Assembly (NCBI GenBank): GCA_911728435.2
Contig: OU452203.1
Span: 19,984,293 to 20,048,292, forward strand
Source: Apoderus coryli
Lineage: Eukaryota > Arthropoda > Insecta > Coleoptera > Attelabidae
DNA: 64,000 nucleotides
Reading direction: 5' to 3'
Under the pieces are notes generated by a model. The model was given only the letters and a program-made list of their open reading frames with translations, ran no database searches and was not told where the DNA came from. Below are positions 10,501 to 21,840 of this stretch, in pieces. Numbering within the stretch: the stretch's first letter is position 1; every line of letters starts with the position of its first letter. The position numbers and the translations under genes are program-made.

Positions 10501-12555
10501 AAATGAGATTTTGTAAGAACTTCTTGTCACAAGACGCGTATGGTTGAGTAATAAGCCTGTCCCTTAAGTATATAGAAAGTTTATTTGGAAAACATTACAA
10601 CAATTTCTCATTGTTTACACGAACTACAACAAATTGTGTTACCAATTCTAATTGATTAAACCCGAAAATGGATAAACCCGTTTAATAAGTGTGTAATCCG
10701 TTACTACTAACAATGCAACTTTGCATTTTCAAATATAAATGCAAATATACATATAACTAATACGGCAACGCAACAACCAATGCTTGGAAAGGGGAATATA
10801 GAGCGTATACATTATTTCATGGGATAGGATAGAGCTGTTATCAGCAGAGGTGTACACTCCAGTCTGATATAATCAGAAACTATCACATCTAATGGCTTAA
10901 ACCTTATTATTTAGACGTACTTTATATACACTACTAACTGAATAAACATGTAAATTCGCGACCGGCTAATATTCGAAAACACAAAGCGTTAGTCGAAGTT
11001 AAATCCCATTATACAGTGACTAGCAAAACGGTGAAAATCTGACGAACCGAATATAATAAAACGCTAGCTAACTTATTCACTCTAATCTTCAACCAAAACC
11101 AGTAAAACTCCGGACACATCTCCTCCGAATCCAGTTAAATATTGAGAATAGGCGGTAGGTTACTTTTCGTGAGGCTCCTTTGAAGGGAAACATTTTTAAA
11201 ATAGTTCCCAAATCGTCACATTTTTCATCAAAGTAAAGTCAGTAGAAAATAAAACAGATTTGTGTGTTATTGTTATGGAATCTACTCGCCTAAACAACAT
11301 ACCAACTTACAATGCTCTGCTGCCAGAATGTCTTTGAAATTATCTCAATCCTACACCTCGTACTTATTATTCGCGCAATAGCTTAATTAAACTGAAACTT
11401 ATTTAGACCCGGCACACCCCCAGATGCTTAATTGAATATAATCTTAATTTCCCCATGTTTATTTTATTTTATTTTTGCTAAAATAATTTATTTGTTGAAA
11501 AAAATCATTATTATTTATATGTCATTCCATTCTAGTCATTCAAATTCTGGCAACAATCAAGAAAAGATGAGAAATTCGCGGATGCCACACTTTATTTGAA
11601 CATTTTCACCATAAAAATATTCCAACACAGTTTCCTCAACAAATCCATACATTACGCAATATATTTACACATGGAGCATGATTAGACACTTGATTTTCCA
11701 ACAGATGTAATTTACTTAACTACCACAATAATATAACAAATATTAAAACATTATTTTATCTAAAAAAACTTTTAATTTATGCGTACTTTTATTTTAATAC
11801 TATACACATGAACTTAATCTGACAAAATTGTTTTAAAATAACACATGTTGACACATTTGGCATTCGAATATTGCTTTTTACCGTCTTCACCATCTACGTA
11901 CCGGGTGTCTGCATTTAAAGGCCATTTTAAAAAACCAACCATGGCATACCTTTTAGGCAATTGTGAAACGTTTACTCTGGTAAGGTTGCAAGTTCAAAAC
12001 AGGGTCATGGAACTGTTTTTATATAAATATCTGTTAAGTTTCTATACAGGATGAGCACTATTCACTTTTTCAGGTTATTATTTATTATCGTTACTAAGAA
12101 AATTCAAATTTTACTCTCATAATTAATATATCAGATCAACTTTTAAATGTTTAGAAATTTTTAGCATACACTTTAAATTTATATACGGGGTGAGTCAAAA
12201 ATGTATTTCTTTATTTTGTTAAGGACAAAAAAGTAATATTTTGAATAATTTTTTAGATTGCAATTCAAGATTTCTTTGAAGTATAAACTATAAGCTCTTA
12301 GAGGTTATCTATGGGACAACTCAAAAATGTTTCTATTTGTTATTTGAGACTTTTAGACACGGCAGAACCTTATCAGCGATTGGTTACTTTTTCTTTGTTT
12401 TTATTTTTTGATTTTTTTGTATTTTCAATCAAGAATACATTAGGGTGAAACTACTCGTATATAGTTCCTAATCAAGGCCTTAAACTTAAACCAGAAACTC
12501 TGATTTTAGTTTCACGTAAGTATATATTTACTTTATTTATTTATTTATTTTTATT
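10501..12555. other. Intron, no recognised gene
   Basis: AT-rich sequence without credible coding content. A 69-codon plus frame at 11845-12054 contains nothing familiar. Around 12184 a GGGGTGAGTCAAAAATG sequence looks like a worn transposon end. Confidence 0.5.
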
Positions 12556-12559
12556 TTAT

Positions 12560-13195
12560 TTGTCGTTTCGGGAATAGTGTGTCTGCTCGCCGGTCGCTGC
12601 CTAGTGGAGTCCCGCGGGGTTCTATACTGGGTCCTATCTTATTCAGTATATATACCTCGCAACTTACAAGGGTGCTTGAACATTGTTCAGCACATCTTTA
12701 TATCTTTATACGGATGACACGCAAATATACTTTTCGTTTCATCCACGGATTGTTTATCAGAGTATAGAATGTATCAACTCTGATCTGGAAAAACTTTACG
12801 TCACTCGGAGCAGCATTGTCTGCACCTGAATCCCAACAAGTCGCAGCTATTGCTTTTGGGACCATGTAAGGCTCGAAATAGGTATAAGGATATATTTAGA
12901 CTTAATATTAAAGGTTTTAATTTGCAATGTACTAAGGTGGCTAAAAATTTGGGCTTACTCATAGACAGTGAATTGTATATGTATATATGTAGTGTTTTAT
13001 TTTGTAAATAATATGTAAAATGGTTATTGAGATGTATAATGTTTTCCGTTTCGCTTAACTTTTTTTTTTCCTTTCCTTTTTGTAAATTAATGTAGGTGTT
13101 TTGCTTTATTTCATAAATGTACGGTTACGATAAGAGGCTATGCTATGCCTCAACTTCGCCTTTTGTGATAATGTAATTTGTTGTAAAAATTATAA
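12560..13195 (+). pseudogene. LINE reverse-transcriptase fragment (palm) with 3' UTR
   Basis: Frame-shifted translation gives SLPSGVPRGSILGPILFSIY (12594 on), then YTDDTQIYFSFHPRIVYQSI, with YTDD replacing the usual YADD. LHLNPNKSQLLLLGPCK and VAKNLGLLIDSELYMY follow, up to about 12980. A T-rich trailer with GGCTATGCTATGCC runs to about 13195. Everything before PQGS is missing. Three frames are used, so it is inactive. It lies 30 bp downstream of the Ig exon C donor, in the opposite orientation. Confidence 0.8.
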
Positions 13196-13223
13196 TCACA
13201 AAGTCATTTAAAAATTTACTTAC

Positions 13224-13496
13224 ACAAAACATGTAGGACAACTTGTTGCACAGCATCTTCTCCCACTCCATTTGAAGCCGTACATTGATAGACTCCAGCT
13301 GAAAGGCGATCAACATTATCCAAAATCAAAGTTGGAGTTGTGATAGTTTGTTCACCAGACGGTAGGAGATTGTTTTTTCGTGACCACGTGATACGTGGTA
13401 TTGGATTCCCGGTAGCTTTACATTCCAGCCGAATTGTTGAGCCTTTTTTAGCCTCGACACGGCCATTGGAGCTGATGTGAGTTATGACAGGTGGAA
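13224..13496 (-). CDS. Klingon/lachesin-type Ig protein, exon C (Ig domain 2)
   Basis: This 273-bp exon encodes a whole Ig domain: PPVITHISSNGRVEAKKGST, IRLECKATGNPIPRITWSRK, NNLLPSGEQTITTPTLILDN, VDRLSAGVYQCTASNGVGED, AVQQVVLHVL. The two disulfide cysteines (LEC, YQC), the core Trp (ITW) and the YxC motif are all present, as expected of an I-set domain. The acceptor is TTTTCTAG before 13496 and the donor is T|GTAAGT after 13224 on the minus strand. Both junctions are phase 1, matching exons B and D. It lies between Ig1 and Ig3 of an extracellular, probably GPI-anchored or membrane-bound, neuronal adhesion protein (family inference). Confidence 0.88.
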
Positions 13497-15518
13497 CTAG
13501 AAAAAAAATATGATTTCTGTGACTATGGGCGCAAAACGCCGTAGTAAGGTTAACGGGTTTAGGAAGAGTAAAACCATACCATACCAGACTTGTGCCTAAA
13601 TTTTTTCAGTCATAACACAGTGTAACAAACACATTATTCTGTCTATCACGGATCGATTTCCTCCCTATGAGTAATGTCTCCTTTTGGGAGAAAACATTTA
13701 TCACGTGCTGTGCATCAAAAACCACCAGAGATAGATAGATACATATCATCACTACACAATGTCAAATGAAAAATGGTTCGCTATTTCCACAATGTCGCAT
13801 ACAAAATCGATTACAAATTTCACGATACATTTGGCTTTTCAATCCTGATACTACAGCACTACAGTAGGTACCGACGAAAATATAAATTCAGCAATATTCA
13901 TTGGCGGGGCCTTGTACTAGTTCACTTTAATAATTTCAATTCTTTCAAATCTATACAGAGGGTGTTTTTTACGTAATCTAAAATATTCAACGAGTGCAAT
14001 TTCAAGAAAAAACTGAATATGAAACTGTCTTAAACATCTTAAATTTGAGGTACAGGTTGTAAAATCTTTCACAATTGCGTGCGGTATGTGGATTTATCAT
14101 TTGTGAAGACAAAAATGGTACGCCACTGTTTTTTGAATAAAAATTGGTTTTATAAACCCTATATTCATTTATTGTTAAACTCTTTTCAATTTTTATGCTA
14201 GACTCAATTCCTTCTTGCGAATTTTTAGCTCGAGAAGCTCAACTTTAAGTTTGTCCTGAAAAACTAGAAACTTCCATGACATGTGATTAGTTAAAGATCG
14301 ATCAAACTATTAAAAGCATAATATTTGATCGATTAACTCCCACTACAACACATTTCAAGTGTCTAATTTGGCTGTCCTCCCACTGTATAACTTTTGTATG
14401 ATTTTTAAAGTCAAACCTGCCCAATTATCTTTGATCTTTGGTACGTTTATGTTGTAAAGGAATACTCGTATTATAACGCAGAATTTACAGATATTATCTA
14501 TACAACTCTGGCAGCTCTATTCCGATACATATAGTTTATATCTCACGCTCTATATTTGTGTGTGTGAAATATCAAAAGAAAGAAATATCTTTGATTAAGT
14601 CCGATGAGGCGTGATATTGTTCAGCAGAAACGTTACACTGGCATCGTTCAGAAGAATTTCGTTATAATGCACGATCTATCACCAAAAGGTATTAAACACA
14701 AATATAGAAAAACGTAATATACAGGAGGGAAACAAATTTATAATAAATTTTATTCTTTTGAAAATTCACTATTTCATATCGATATAGAGCTGCCCATTAA
14801 AATGTGAAGTGCTCCGTCCGAATTCTCAAGTTTTAACTTCAGTTCTTGATTATTGTTGTGACGTTGGACTATACATATCTTCGCTATCGGTTCCTGTTTG
14901 CTTTGATTTTTGCACCTTTTTAAATTGTTTCCGAAAGCAGTTTCTCATGGAATTCTACACGATATCTACATTTGCATCAGGATTAATTTCTTTCAAAATT
15001 TCAACGATAAGTTGGTAAGCCTGTTCTCGTTTATTTTTATTCATATATTCCTTACTTTTCACCTCCTATAAGCAAGGATTCTTCTGGTAAGTATTTAGAC
15101 TCATGATCACATCGTCAACGGCAGATGCCATTTTTATACAAAATAAGAACATTTAGATGGTAAGCTAAGAATTTCAATTATTCTTTATGCATAATATTTT
15201 TAGTATCTTTTCCGGTGACGGCTATTTGAACACATCGCGTGATTTGGAAGGCAACTATTTAGAAAGTTTGGATCTCGCTGATTATAGAAAGATTCTTGAC
15301 GATCGGTGGATAGCCATCGCGCTCCCTAGACCTTTCTGTGCTTGATTTTTTTTATTTCGGGCACAATTAAAAATTGTGAGTGCGAAATGAATTTGTAAAT
15401 TTAAGAAATGAGGCAATAAGAGGAGCGGCTCATGAACAATTGTTGCTCAGATGCGTAAAATGTCGTCAATTCGAACATTTACTTTAAAACATAATATAAT
15501 AATAATAAGTTAACTTAA
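13497..15518. other. Intron B-C, unique-looking part
   Basis: No protein-like frame. A 67-codon frame at 13773 and a 69-codon frame at 14809 have no recognisable content. This is the right-hand part of the 3.06-kb intron between exons C and B. Confidence 0.5.
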
Positions 15519-16038
15519 CTTCAAAACTTAGCGACTTTCGCAACACAACTTCAATACTTAGCGACTTTCGCTTTCAATTTGCGTCTTTCGCAACACAACT
15601 TCAAAAATTCGCAACTTTTTTTTTCTAATTTTGAAAATGGAACACACTTACGAAATTACTGTGACACTGATGTCGCAATAGGCGAAAGTCGCAAGTTGAA
15701 AGCGAAAGTCGCTAAGTTTTGAAGTTGTGTTGCGAAAGTCGCAAATTGAAAGCGAATGTCGCTAAGTATTGAAGTTGTGTTGCGAAAGTCGCAAAGTTGA
15801 AAGCGAAAGTCGCTCAGTTTTGAAGTTGTATTGCGAAAGTTGAAAGCGAAAGTCGCTAAGTTTTGAAGTTGTGTTGCGAAAGTTGCAAATTGAAAGCGAA
15901 AGTCGCTAAGTATTGAGGTTGTGTTGCGAAAGTCGCAAAGTTGAAAGCGAAAGTCACTAAGTATTGAAGTTGTGTTGCGAAAGACGCAAAGTTGAAAGCG
16001 AATGTCACTAAGTTTTGAAGTTGTATTGCGAAAATGCA
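15519..16038. repeat. 51-bp minisatellite, locus 1, with two facing blocks
   Basis: 15519-15621 carries the repeat in one orientation (CTTCAAAACTTAGCGACTTT type). After a 45-bp spacer, 15666-16038 carries about seven copies in the other (GCGAAAGTCGCAAAGTTGAA, then AGCGAAAGTCGCTAAGTT). Each 51-bp unit is itself a nested duplication of a GCGAAAGTCGCNAAGTT core. Because 51 is 17 codons, the array stays open on the minus strand as repeats of LSDFRFQL/CDFRNTTS; I do not think this is a protein. The right edge abuts a hAT-like terminus at 16166. Confidence 0.92.
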
Positions 16039-16166
16039 AAACTTTATAGGGAATTCTAACGAAATCACACTGGTCTGGTGCGAAGTATAAAATCTATTAT
16101 TTTTTTTCCACTTCATTTTTTAGATAGGGCACGTGCCCACGTGCCTTTATAGACCAACCGCCACTG
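16039..16166 (-). mobile_element. hAT-like element terminus
   Basis: Read on the minus strand from 16166: CAGTGGCGGTTGGTCTATAA, then AGGCACGTGGGCACGTGCCC. CAGTGGCGG is the recurring terminal sequence in this window. The 51-bp minisatellite lies just inside, so the array probably sits within a non-autonomous hAT-like element. The opposite end was not located. Confidence 0.5.
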
Positions 16167-16560
16167 GTATTCAGTGTTATTATCACTTAGCAAAAAACTA
16201 ATGACAGAAAACCGTATATTTTTTTATCTTAATCAAAGAGAAAGCAAATCCAGAGACACATCAAGAGAGTGATGATATTATAGCGGACCCGTCCCATTAG
16301 AGGGAGCATCAAGCAGAATCAAGTTACATTTTGCCATGGGTATATAGGTATACCTGGTATAACAGTTGCTCTCTTTAATCTACTGCAGCCATTTTTAGCT
16401 TTTTTAATTGGAAATGAACGAATGAAATAGAGAAAATAATAAAACTACTGATGGTACGTTTGTGAATTTAAATTAACATAGATGAAAGGCAGATATATTG
16501 GAAATGATACCTATCATTGCTTAAAAGAATGTCCATTAGTTTGTAAAGTGAGATATTTAC
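16167..16560. other. Intron flank of Ig exon B, nothing recognised
   Basis: No repeat or coding pattern seen. The donor of exon B (GTAAAT) is at 16560-16555 on the minus strand. Confidence 0.5.
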
Positions 16561-16761
16561 CTAAAATGTCTACTGCATGCGTAATTTCCCTTGGTTCAAG
16601 AGTTCCAATTTGACAAACGTAATCTCCAGAGTCTTGTTGACCAGCATTTTTGATTTCTAAACTGTAGTCCTTAAAAAGACTGATTCTTGGGTCTGGGGTT
16701 ACTTTTGTCGGTCCTGCTGATAGTACTGCTATACCTTTTTTCCATACCAACATGTACGGAC
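16561..16761 (-). CDS. Klingon/lachesin-type Ig protein, exon B (most of Ig domain 1)
   Basis: This 201-bp exon encodes PYMLVWKKGIAVLSAGPTKV, TPDPRISLFKDYSLEIKNAG, QQDSGDYVCQIGTLEPREIT, HAVDIL. It contains the Ig core Trp (LVWKKG), the D-x-G-x-Y-x-C motif (DSGDYVC) and the LEP...THAVDIL G-strand typical of domain 1 in this insect family. The acceptor is TTATTTTCAG before 16761 and the donor is G|GTAAAT after 16561. It is phase 1 on both sides, so it joins exon A as ...VSHL-G-PYMLVW and exon C as ...VDIL-V-PPVIT without breaking the frame. Confidence 0.9.
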
Positions 16762-19700
16762 CTGAAAATAATTAAAAGAAGCATGAATTTGTATTAAATT
16801 GCTGCTTTCGCTTTATATCTTTGAATTCAAAAGCAGTAACTTAATATCTTAAATGATATCCGGTTTTCTTGGGCAATAACAAGAAAACGCTTTCCAATAC
16901 TGTTTCCTTTTTCGTTTGCTTTATATTTATCAAGCGATTTTAAAATACTTGCTGTGTAATTGAAATTACTCATTGCCATTCATTTGGCATACGTAAGCCA
17001 ATTGATTTTAAGCGTGTATACAGTCTGTCTTAACTTTAACGAAATCTTTTGAAACTTCGTTGTTTGTTTCTATATAAGAATACATTATAGAGACAATTAT
17101 TTCTGTTTCTAATCTAGAGCAAAATAGAGCTTAAATGAAAATAAATTCCCAAACTCTCAAACAGAGTAAATACATCCACAATTCACACAGTTTAGTTTGG
17201 TAAGAGTTAGTTTTATCCTCATCCGAAGCAAGTAGTGACTTGCTTACATTTTAACCACTTGTGCACAATGAGACTTTTCTACTACTAGGCTTTAGTTGCC
17301 ACACCAGTTTTAATGAAAGTTTTAATAGAAGTTTTGTCCCATGTGTATTTGCTGCTGCTTTTCTGTAAAAATTAAATGTTTTGTTGTTTGTTAAGTTGTA
17401 ATCTCTTCAAAAACGAATGTCTGCTAAAATTTCAGTTGAAGTAGTTATAATAATGGTTTTCTCGTTAATTTCGGGATTGGTCTGACTGACTCTAAAATAT
17501 ATTTTGTAGACAAAAATAAATGTTTGAAGCATATCGCAAAGTAATGTGGTATTTATACTAAATAAATATTTTTTTTAAATCACTACAAAATATTGACGCT
17601 ACAAAACCTGTTCTTCCAGTATTTTAACGCTGTCACTATTATTTGAGCTCCAATGCAACTCTTAATTTAATTCCAAGATTTATTTAAAAATTTTGAATTT
17701 TAATTATGTTATTTCAAAAAAATTTTCAAAATATTGACGTATGAATGTTTAAATTCAGTTTAATACTTTGATGATTTTTGTATAATTTTGTCACTGATGA
17801 TGAGATGATGCATCTCGAAACATGTCTGATGATGATTGTTCTAGTTTGAACATATATATACCTATATATATGACATTTTGTGAAACAGACGTCGTTTTAT
17901 TTCCTTTAATATATAAATGTTTTAAAATTATTGCAATTTTCGAAATTTGTTGGCCCTCCCGAGCGTTGACACGACTTTCTTAAACTATGACAGGCTTAGT
18001 TTGTTCCTAATCAAAGGTTGATTTGGCTACTCTTCCATATATCGTGAATTTAATTCTAGTTATACTTGGACAAACACATAATACATCAGTCATCTCAACA
18101 TCTTCCAGTCCGCAATGTTCAGATGAGCCTAACCTCCACAGATAATGATTCGAGGCGCAGTCATCAGTGTTCAGTTAAGAGTTGCTCATTCTCAACAACT
18201 GTCTCTGGTTCTTGCTTTCGATTGATACATAAACTCGTTGAAATGTACTAAATCTTGTTGATCTTGTTTCTGAACTTCGCTATCCTCTCTAAAGCAGAGT
18301 GGCCAGGAATGTAGAACCTTTTCCAAATGAACCTACAGTGATTTTGTTATAAGCAACTTGAATTATACCGTCCAACTTTCACACTCCTGTAAAAGATACA
18401 ATTATGCTACTGAAATTTATAGATATCTGCTCTCACTGACGCCATCCCTGAATCACATGTACGGTAACCTTAGTTCTGGACAGTGGCGGCCCGTTAGTCC
18501 TGAGGGTTGTAAGGCAGTACAAAGATTTTTATAAAAAAAATGTTGAGTACCAATTACCAATATTATAAATACCTATTTATTTCTTGTATTTATTGCGTGT
18601 CCCTGGTGTCCCTTAATTTATTACGATTATTATAAAGAAAAACCAGAAAGAAATAATGATAATTTACAAAATAGGTAGGTACTACCTATAATAATACTAT
18701 AATCAAAACATAAGAAAGCAAAAGAAAACAGAAAGATGAATTGAACAAAGATCAAAGATAATGTATGATCAATAGGTCAAAGCGAGAGAACGCTAAGTAG
18801 TAAATGATGGGGTATAAGACAGACGTGGATGTTTTGTTTCAGTCACTCAATTTGCTGTATATCTAAAAACGCATGAAGAGGCACAGCCTCACTTTCCATC
18901 TTTGTTTCACACATTAATGTATTCCTGTAGTAATACCTACTATGCTAGACAGAATTGTGCAACTCCAATTGATATTAATGTGCTTCAAGTTTAACGTTGA
19001 TAGAGCTAAATGGAATGTGTACTCTTATAATAAATACTTTGAAAATAAAATACGTACATGAGTACATGCCTGCGATGAATGACTATGCAATTTGGACAGA
19101 TCATCATTGTATTCTTGGGACTCTGCTCCCTCTCACTCTAGTTTTGCCAGCGGTAACATTAGCAACATAATTCAGGAAACGTTGAGCTATTGAGCCTTTT
19201 CTAGGCTGTTGTAATGAGTTGTTTAAAAATACAGGGTGTCCAATTTTACATTAAACGATCGGTTGGTCTTATAATTCATCAATTTATTAAAAACATTGAC
19301 TACAGGCCTGCAACGATTGTTTTTTTTTTCTATAGACTAAACGACATACATATCACGTTAGTTATGTACATACCACATCCAATTTAATTTCAATTACATC
19401 TTTATAGTGCATTTCGAAATCGGAAATACCCAGATAATTGTATTGTGCACAAATATTCGTTTGATGTTGTTTGTACTATTAACCTGTTGCCTTGCATAGT
19501 AATTCTCTATCTGTTGTTTCTGTTTTGATTTGCAACTCTGAAAAATATTTATTCTGAATCGTTTTCATCAATTTTTGTTCAATTTCAAAAGCAAAACAAA
19601 TACATCACTTGATTAGTAAATGGTTTATTTTACGTTATAATTTTGGAATCGATAAAAATATAGAATGTAAAGTGGTTCGGACAAGTTCTAAATAATGTAT

Positions 19701-20880
19701 GAACGTTTGAAATAACTTTTTGATTGCAATATTTCTATCACAAACATAAAAAAGTCAACAAAAACGTTGAGAGAATTGATTGCGGATTGAGTGTACGTAC
19801 ACACATGAGTGCATTTCGATGTTACTCTATTGATGTAGAGTATTGGAAGATCCTTGATGGACAAATACATTTTATGTTAATATTTAGACACAACTTTGAG
19901 ATGTAAATACTATAATGTCCAGTATTCTAAAAAAATAGAATAAAATTAATAAGATCTCGGGTGCCAAAAGAACTTATGCACATTCACAAAGAAACGAGGC
20001 GTTAAATCAGCTGGAAGACATTTTTAAGAGAATCACAGAGACAAGGCTTTGAGTGAAACCACACAAGCTCGAGTTCGTCAACGCGAAAAAAATTCAAAAG
20101 GCAGCCATCAGCAGGTAAAGTGATTCTTACAATTTTTTGGTACTTGCAAAGACATATTTTATGCGATTTTCTGGAAGGCAAACAGAAAGTCAACAGCCAA
20201 TATTACAAAGATATGCTGGAAAAACAAAGTGCGTTTGGCATTCGCAGTAAACGTCGCACACTGGGGCCACAAACCCAAAAAGTTGGCAATAAATTAAAAA
20301 ACTAAATATCAAATACACCTAATCCAATATTAGTCATCAATGCACGATACCTTCTGACATAATAAAAGCAATGAGTGAGGTCACTAACCTCATTCAGTTC
20401 ATCGTCACATGTCTCAGTCGATGTTCATTGGTTGCAAAGACTATACGTAAATTGTTACTGTGTAAATTTTAACCTATTTTTGTGTTGTGCTTAATTTAGA
20501 TTATCTCAATTTTGTTCAACTTAGGAAATGGAACCTTCAAGTTCAGGTATGTGTTGTTATATAAATCAGTATAAAAGTGTTTATTAGTTAATATAAATTT
20601 ATAAATATGGGTTCAAGCAAAAGTAAGGTAATATTTTAGAATTTTTAAAAATTCTGAGAAATATAAAGGCTATTAGTTATGTTCCAAGGCAGTCCAAAGT
20701 TTAATTTTATTATTTTTGTAATCAATAGATATTGTTGGCACTTTTCAACGCCACTTGATTTTGGTGTACTTATTTGCACTTCTCGTCGCTATTTGATTTT
20801 TTAAAGGTAAACGTAGACGTAAATAATAATTTATTACGGTATACCTATATTACGCATTAATTTCCTTTAAAAATATGGAA
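16762..20880. other. Large intron A-B, first part: repeat ends only
   Basis: No convincing gene. It contains a hammerhead-like motif at 17788-17832 (separate entry), a hAT-like CAGTGGCGG at 18481-18489 and an ACAGGGTGTCC transposon-end sequence near 19232. Frames at 18066, 19724 and 20120 do not resemble known proteins. Confidence 0.45.
17788..17832 (+). ncRNA. Degenerate hammerhead-ribozyme-like motif
   Basis: CUGAUGA at 17794-17800 is followed by one extra U. A perfect 6-bp hairpin comes next (GAGAUG-AUG-CAUCUC, 17802-17816), then GAAA at 17817-17820, then CAUG-UC. Stem I can form between UUGUCA (17788-17793) and UGAUGA (17827-17832) with two G-U pairs. The extra U between the CUGAUGA box and stem II, and the minimal CAUG stem III, make activity doubtful. 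Probably a decayed Penelope/retrozyme-type motif. Confidence 0.3.
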
Positions 20881-20884
20881 TAGA

Positions 20885-21030
20885 CAAAATTCATGGCTGA
20901 GGGACTTACGTAGATGGTTCGGACAGACGTTCATAGAAATTTTCAGAGCTGGGGTTTCCCGCACAACAATAGCCATTTGGATCGCCAACCTTCGTAGGGA
21001 GACGGCGTCCTAAGAAGAAGAAGAAAAATA
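20885..21030 (+). pseudogene. LINE 3' coding tail (WFG...FRAGVS...IANLRRETAS)
   Basis: The translation of 20885-21010 contains DLRRWFGQTFIEIFRAGVSR and TTIAIWIANLRRETAS, then a stop, and ends in an AAGAAGAAG simple tail. I recall this as the C-terminus shared by several insect LINEs. It retains about 45 residues of a reverse-transcriptase ORF; nothing upstream of it belongs to the element. Confidence 0.6.
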
Positions 21031-21428
21031 TGGATGAATCTAAAACATCAGAGAAGAAACGTGGCTGGCCAATAATTTCTTTTGAATCCAGTTCGGAGCG
21101 GACAAAGCGATTAAAAACAAAAGCGTTAAGAGATTCAACTCCTGTGACAATCCTAAGTTATGCTATCCAAATGGGATTAAGAGCAACAGGACAAGCACAG
21201 GCCATCACTTCATTTTTTAATTTATTATATTTTATTTATTTATTACGATATAACAATTACGTTTTGATGCCAAATAACGTTAGCGTATTCTATGGATTAT
21301 GTAAGTTATCACCTGAAGAAGTTGCAAACTTTGGCATCGAAACGTTGCCATTTTTACATGGTATTCACATTTTAAACGAGAATAAACACCATTTATTTAT
21401 TAGTTTTCAAATTTTGTCGTATGATTGA
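21030..21428 (+). CDS. Hypothetical basic ORF, likely transposon-derived
   Basis: An ATG at 21030 opens 132 codons. Residues 1-60 (MDESKTSEKKRGWPIISFES, SSERTKRLKTKALRDSTPVT) are basic and serine-rich and look like the K(R)GRP..SFE.SS.R(S/T)K(R)RK opening of an unnamed protein found in repeat-rich arthropod genomes (from memory, not verified). Residues 62-75 (QMGLRATGQAQAIT) fit the same pattern. After that the text becomes hydrophobic and AT-driven, suggesting loss of the true frame near codon 70. It starts exactly where the preceding LINE tail ends. Function unknown. Confidence 0.3.
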   Translation: MDESKTSEKKRGWPIISFESSSERTKRLKTKALRDSTPVTILSYAIQMGLRATGQAQAITSFFNLLYFIYLLRYNNYVLMPNNVSVFYGLCKLSPEEVANFGIETLPFLHGIHILNENKHHLFISFQILSYD

Positions 21429-21597
21429 AAATTATTATAATTATAAATCTGCAGAGTTATTGTAAAATATTTTTTACGTATCTATCTCCCTATCTTTTAT
21501 TTATTTATTTTTTAATTATTTTATTAGTTAAGAAGCCAGTTATGACATTTTTTTATGAACTAATGATATTTTACTAATTAACTAGTCATTGCCATTA

Positions 21598-21840
21598 AGG
21601 CCCTGTTGCCCCAGTGTGCGTCGTGGTGTTTTGACAAAAGGTGTGATTTTGCTTTATGATAATGAACGGCCGCATACGCCATTAGAAAACTCAAGAATGC
21701 ATTGAAAAACTGGGCTAGGAGATTCCTCAACACCCAATCCTTCTTATAGTCCATATCCTGCCTCATCAGACTTCCATCTATTCAGTCCTTTGAAGGAGGC
21801 GCGTTGTGGCAAAAAACTTGGCTTCGATAGCAGTAATTTT
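21598..21840 (+). pseudogene. Mariner transposase C-terminal fragment
   Basis: Frame-shifted translation gives RRGVLTKGVILLYDNERPHT (second catalytic Asp in LLYDN.RPH), PLENSRMH, then SYSPYPASSDFHLFSPLKEA, a worn version of the PYSPDLAPSDFHLF block with the third catalytic Asp changed or lost, then RCGKKLGFDSS. No N-terminal half is present. Confidence 0.75.

Noticed and set aside
15656..16116. Open frames of 127 and 86 codons rich in LSDFRFQL/CDFRNTTS
   Set aside because: They are the 51-bp minisatellite read in frame; unit length is a multiple of three, so openness needs no selection for protein.
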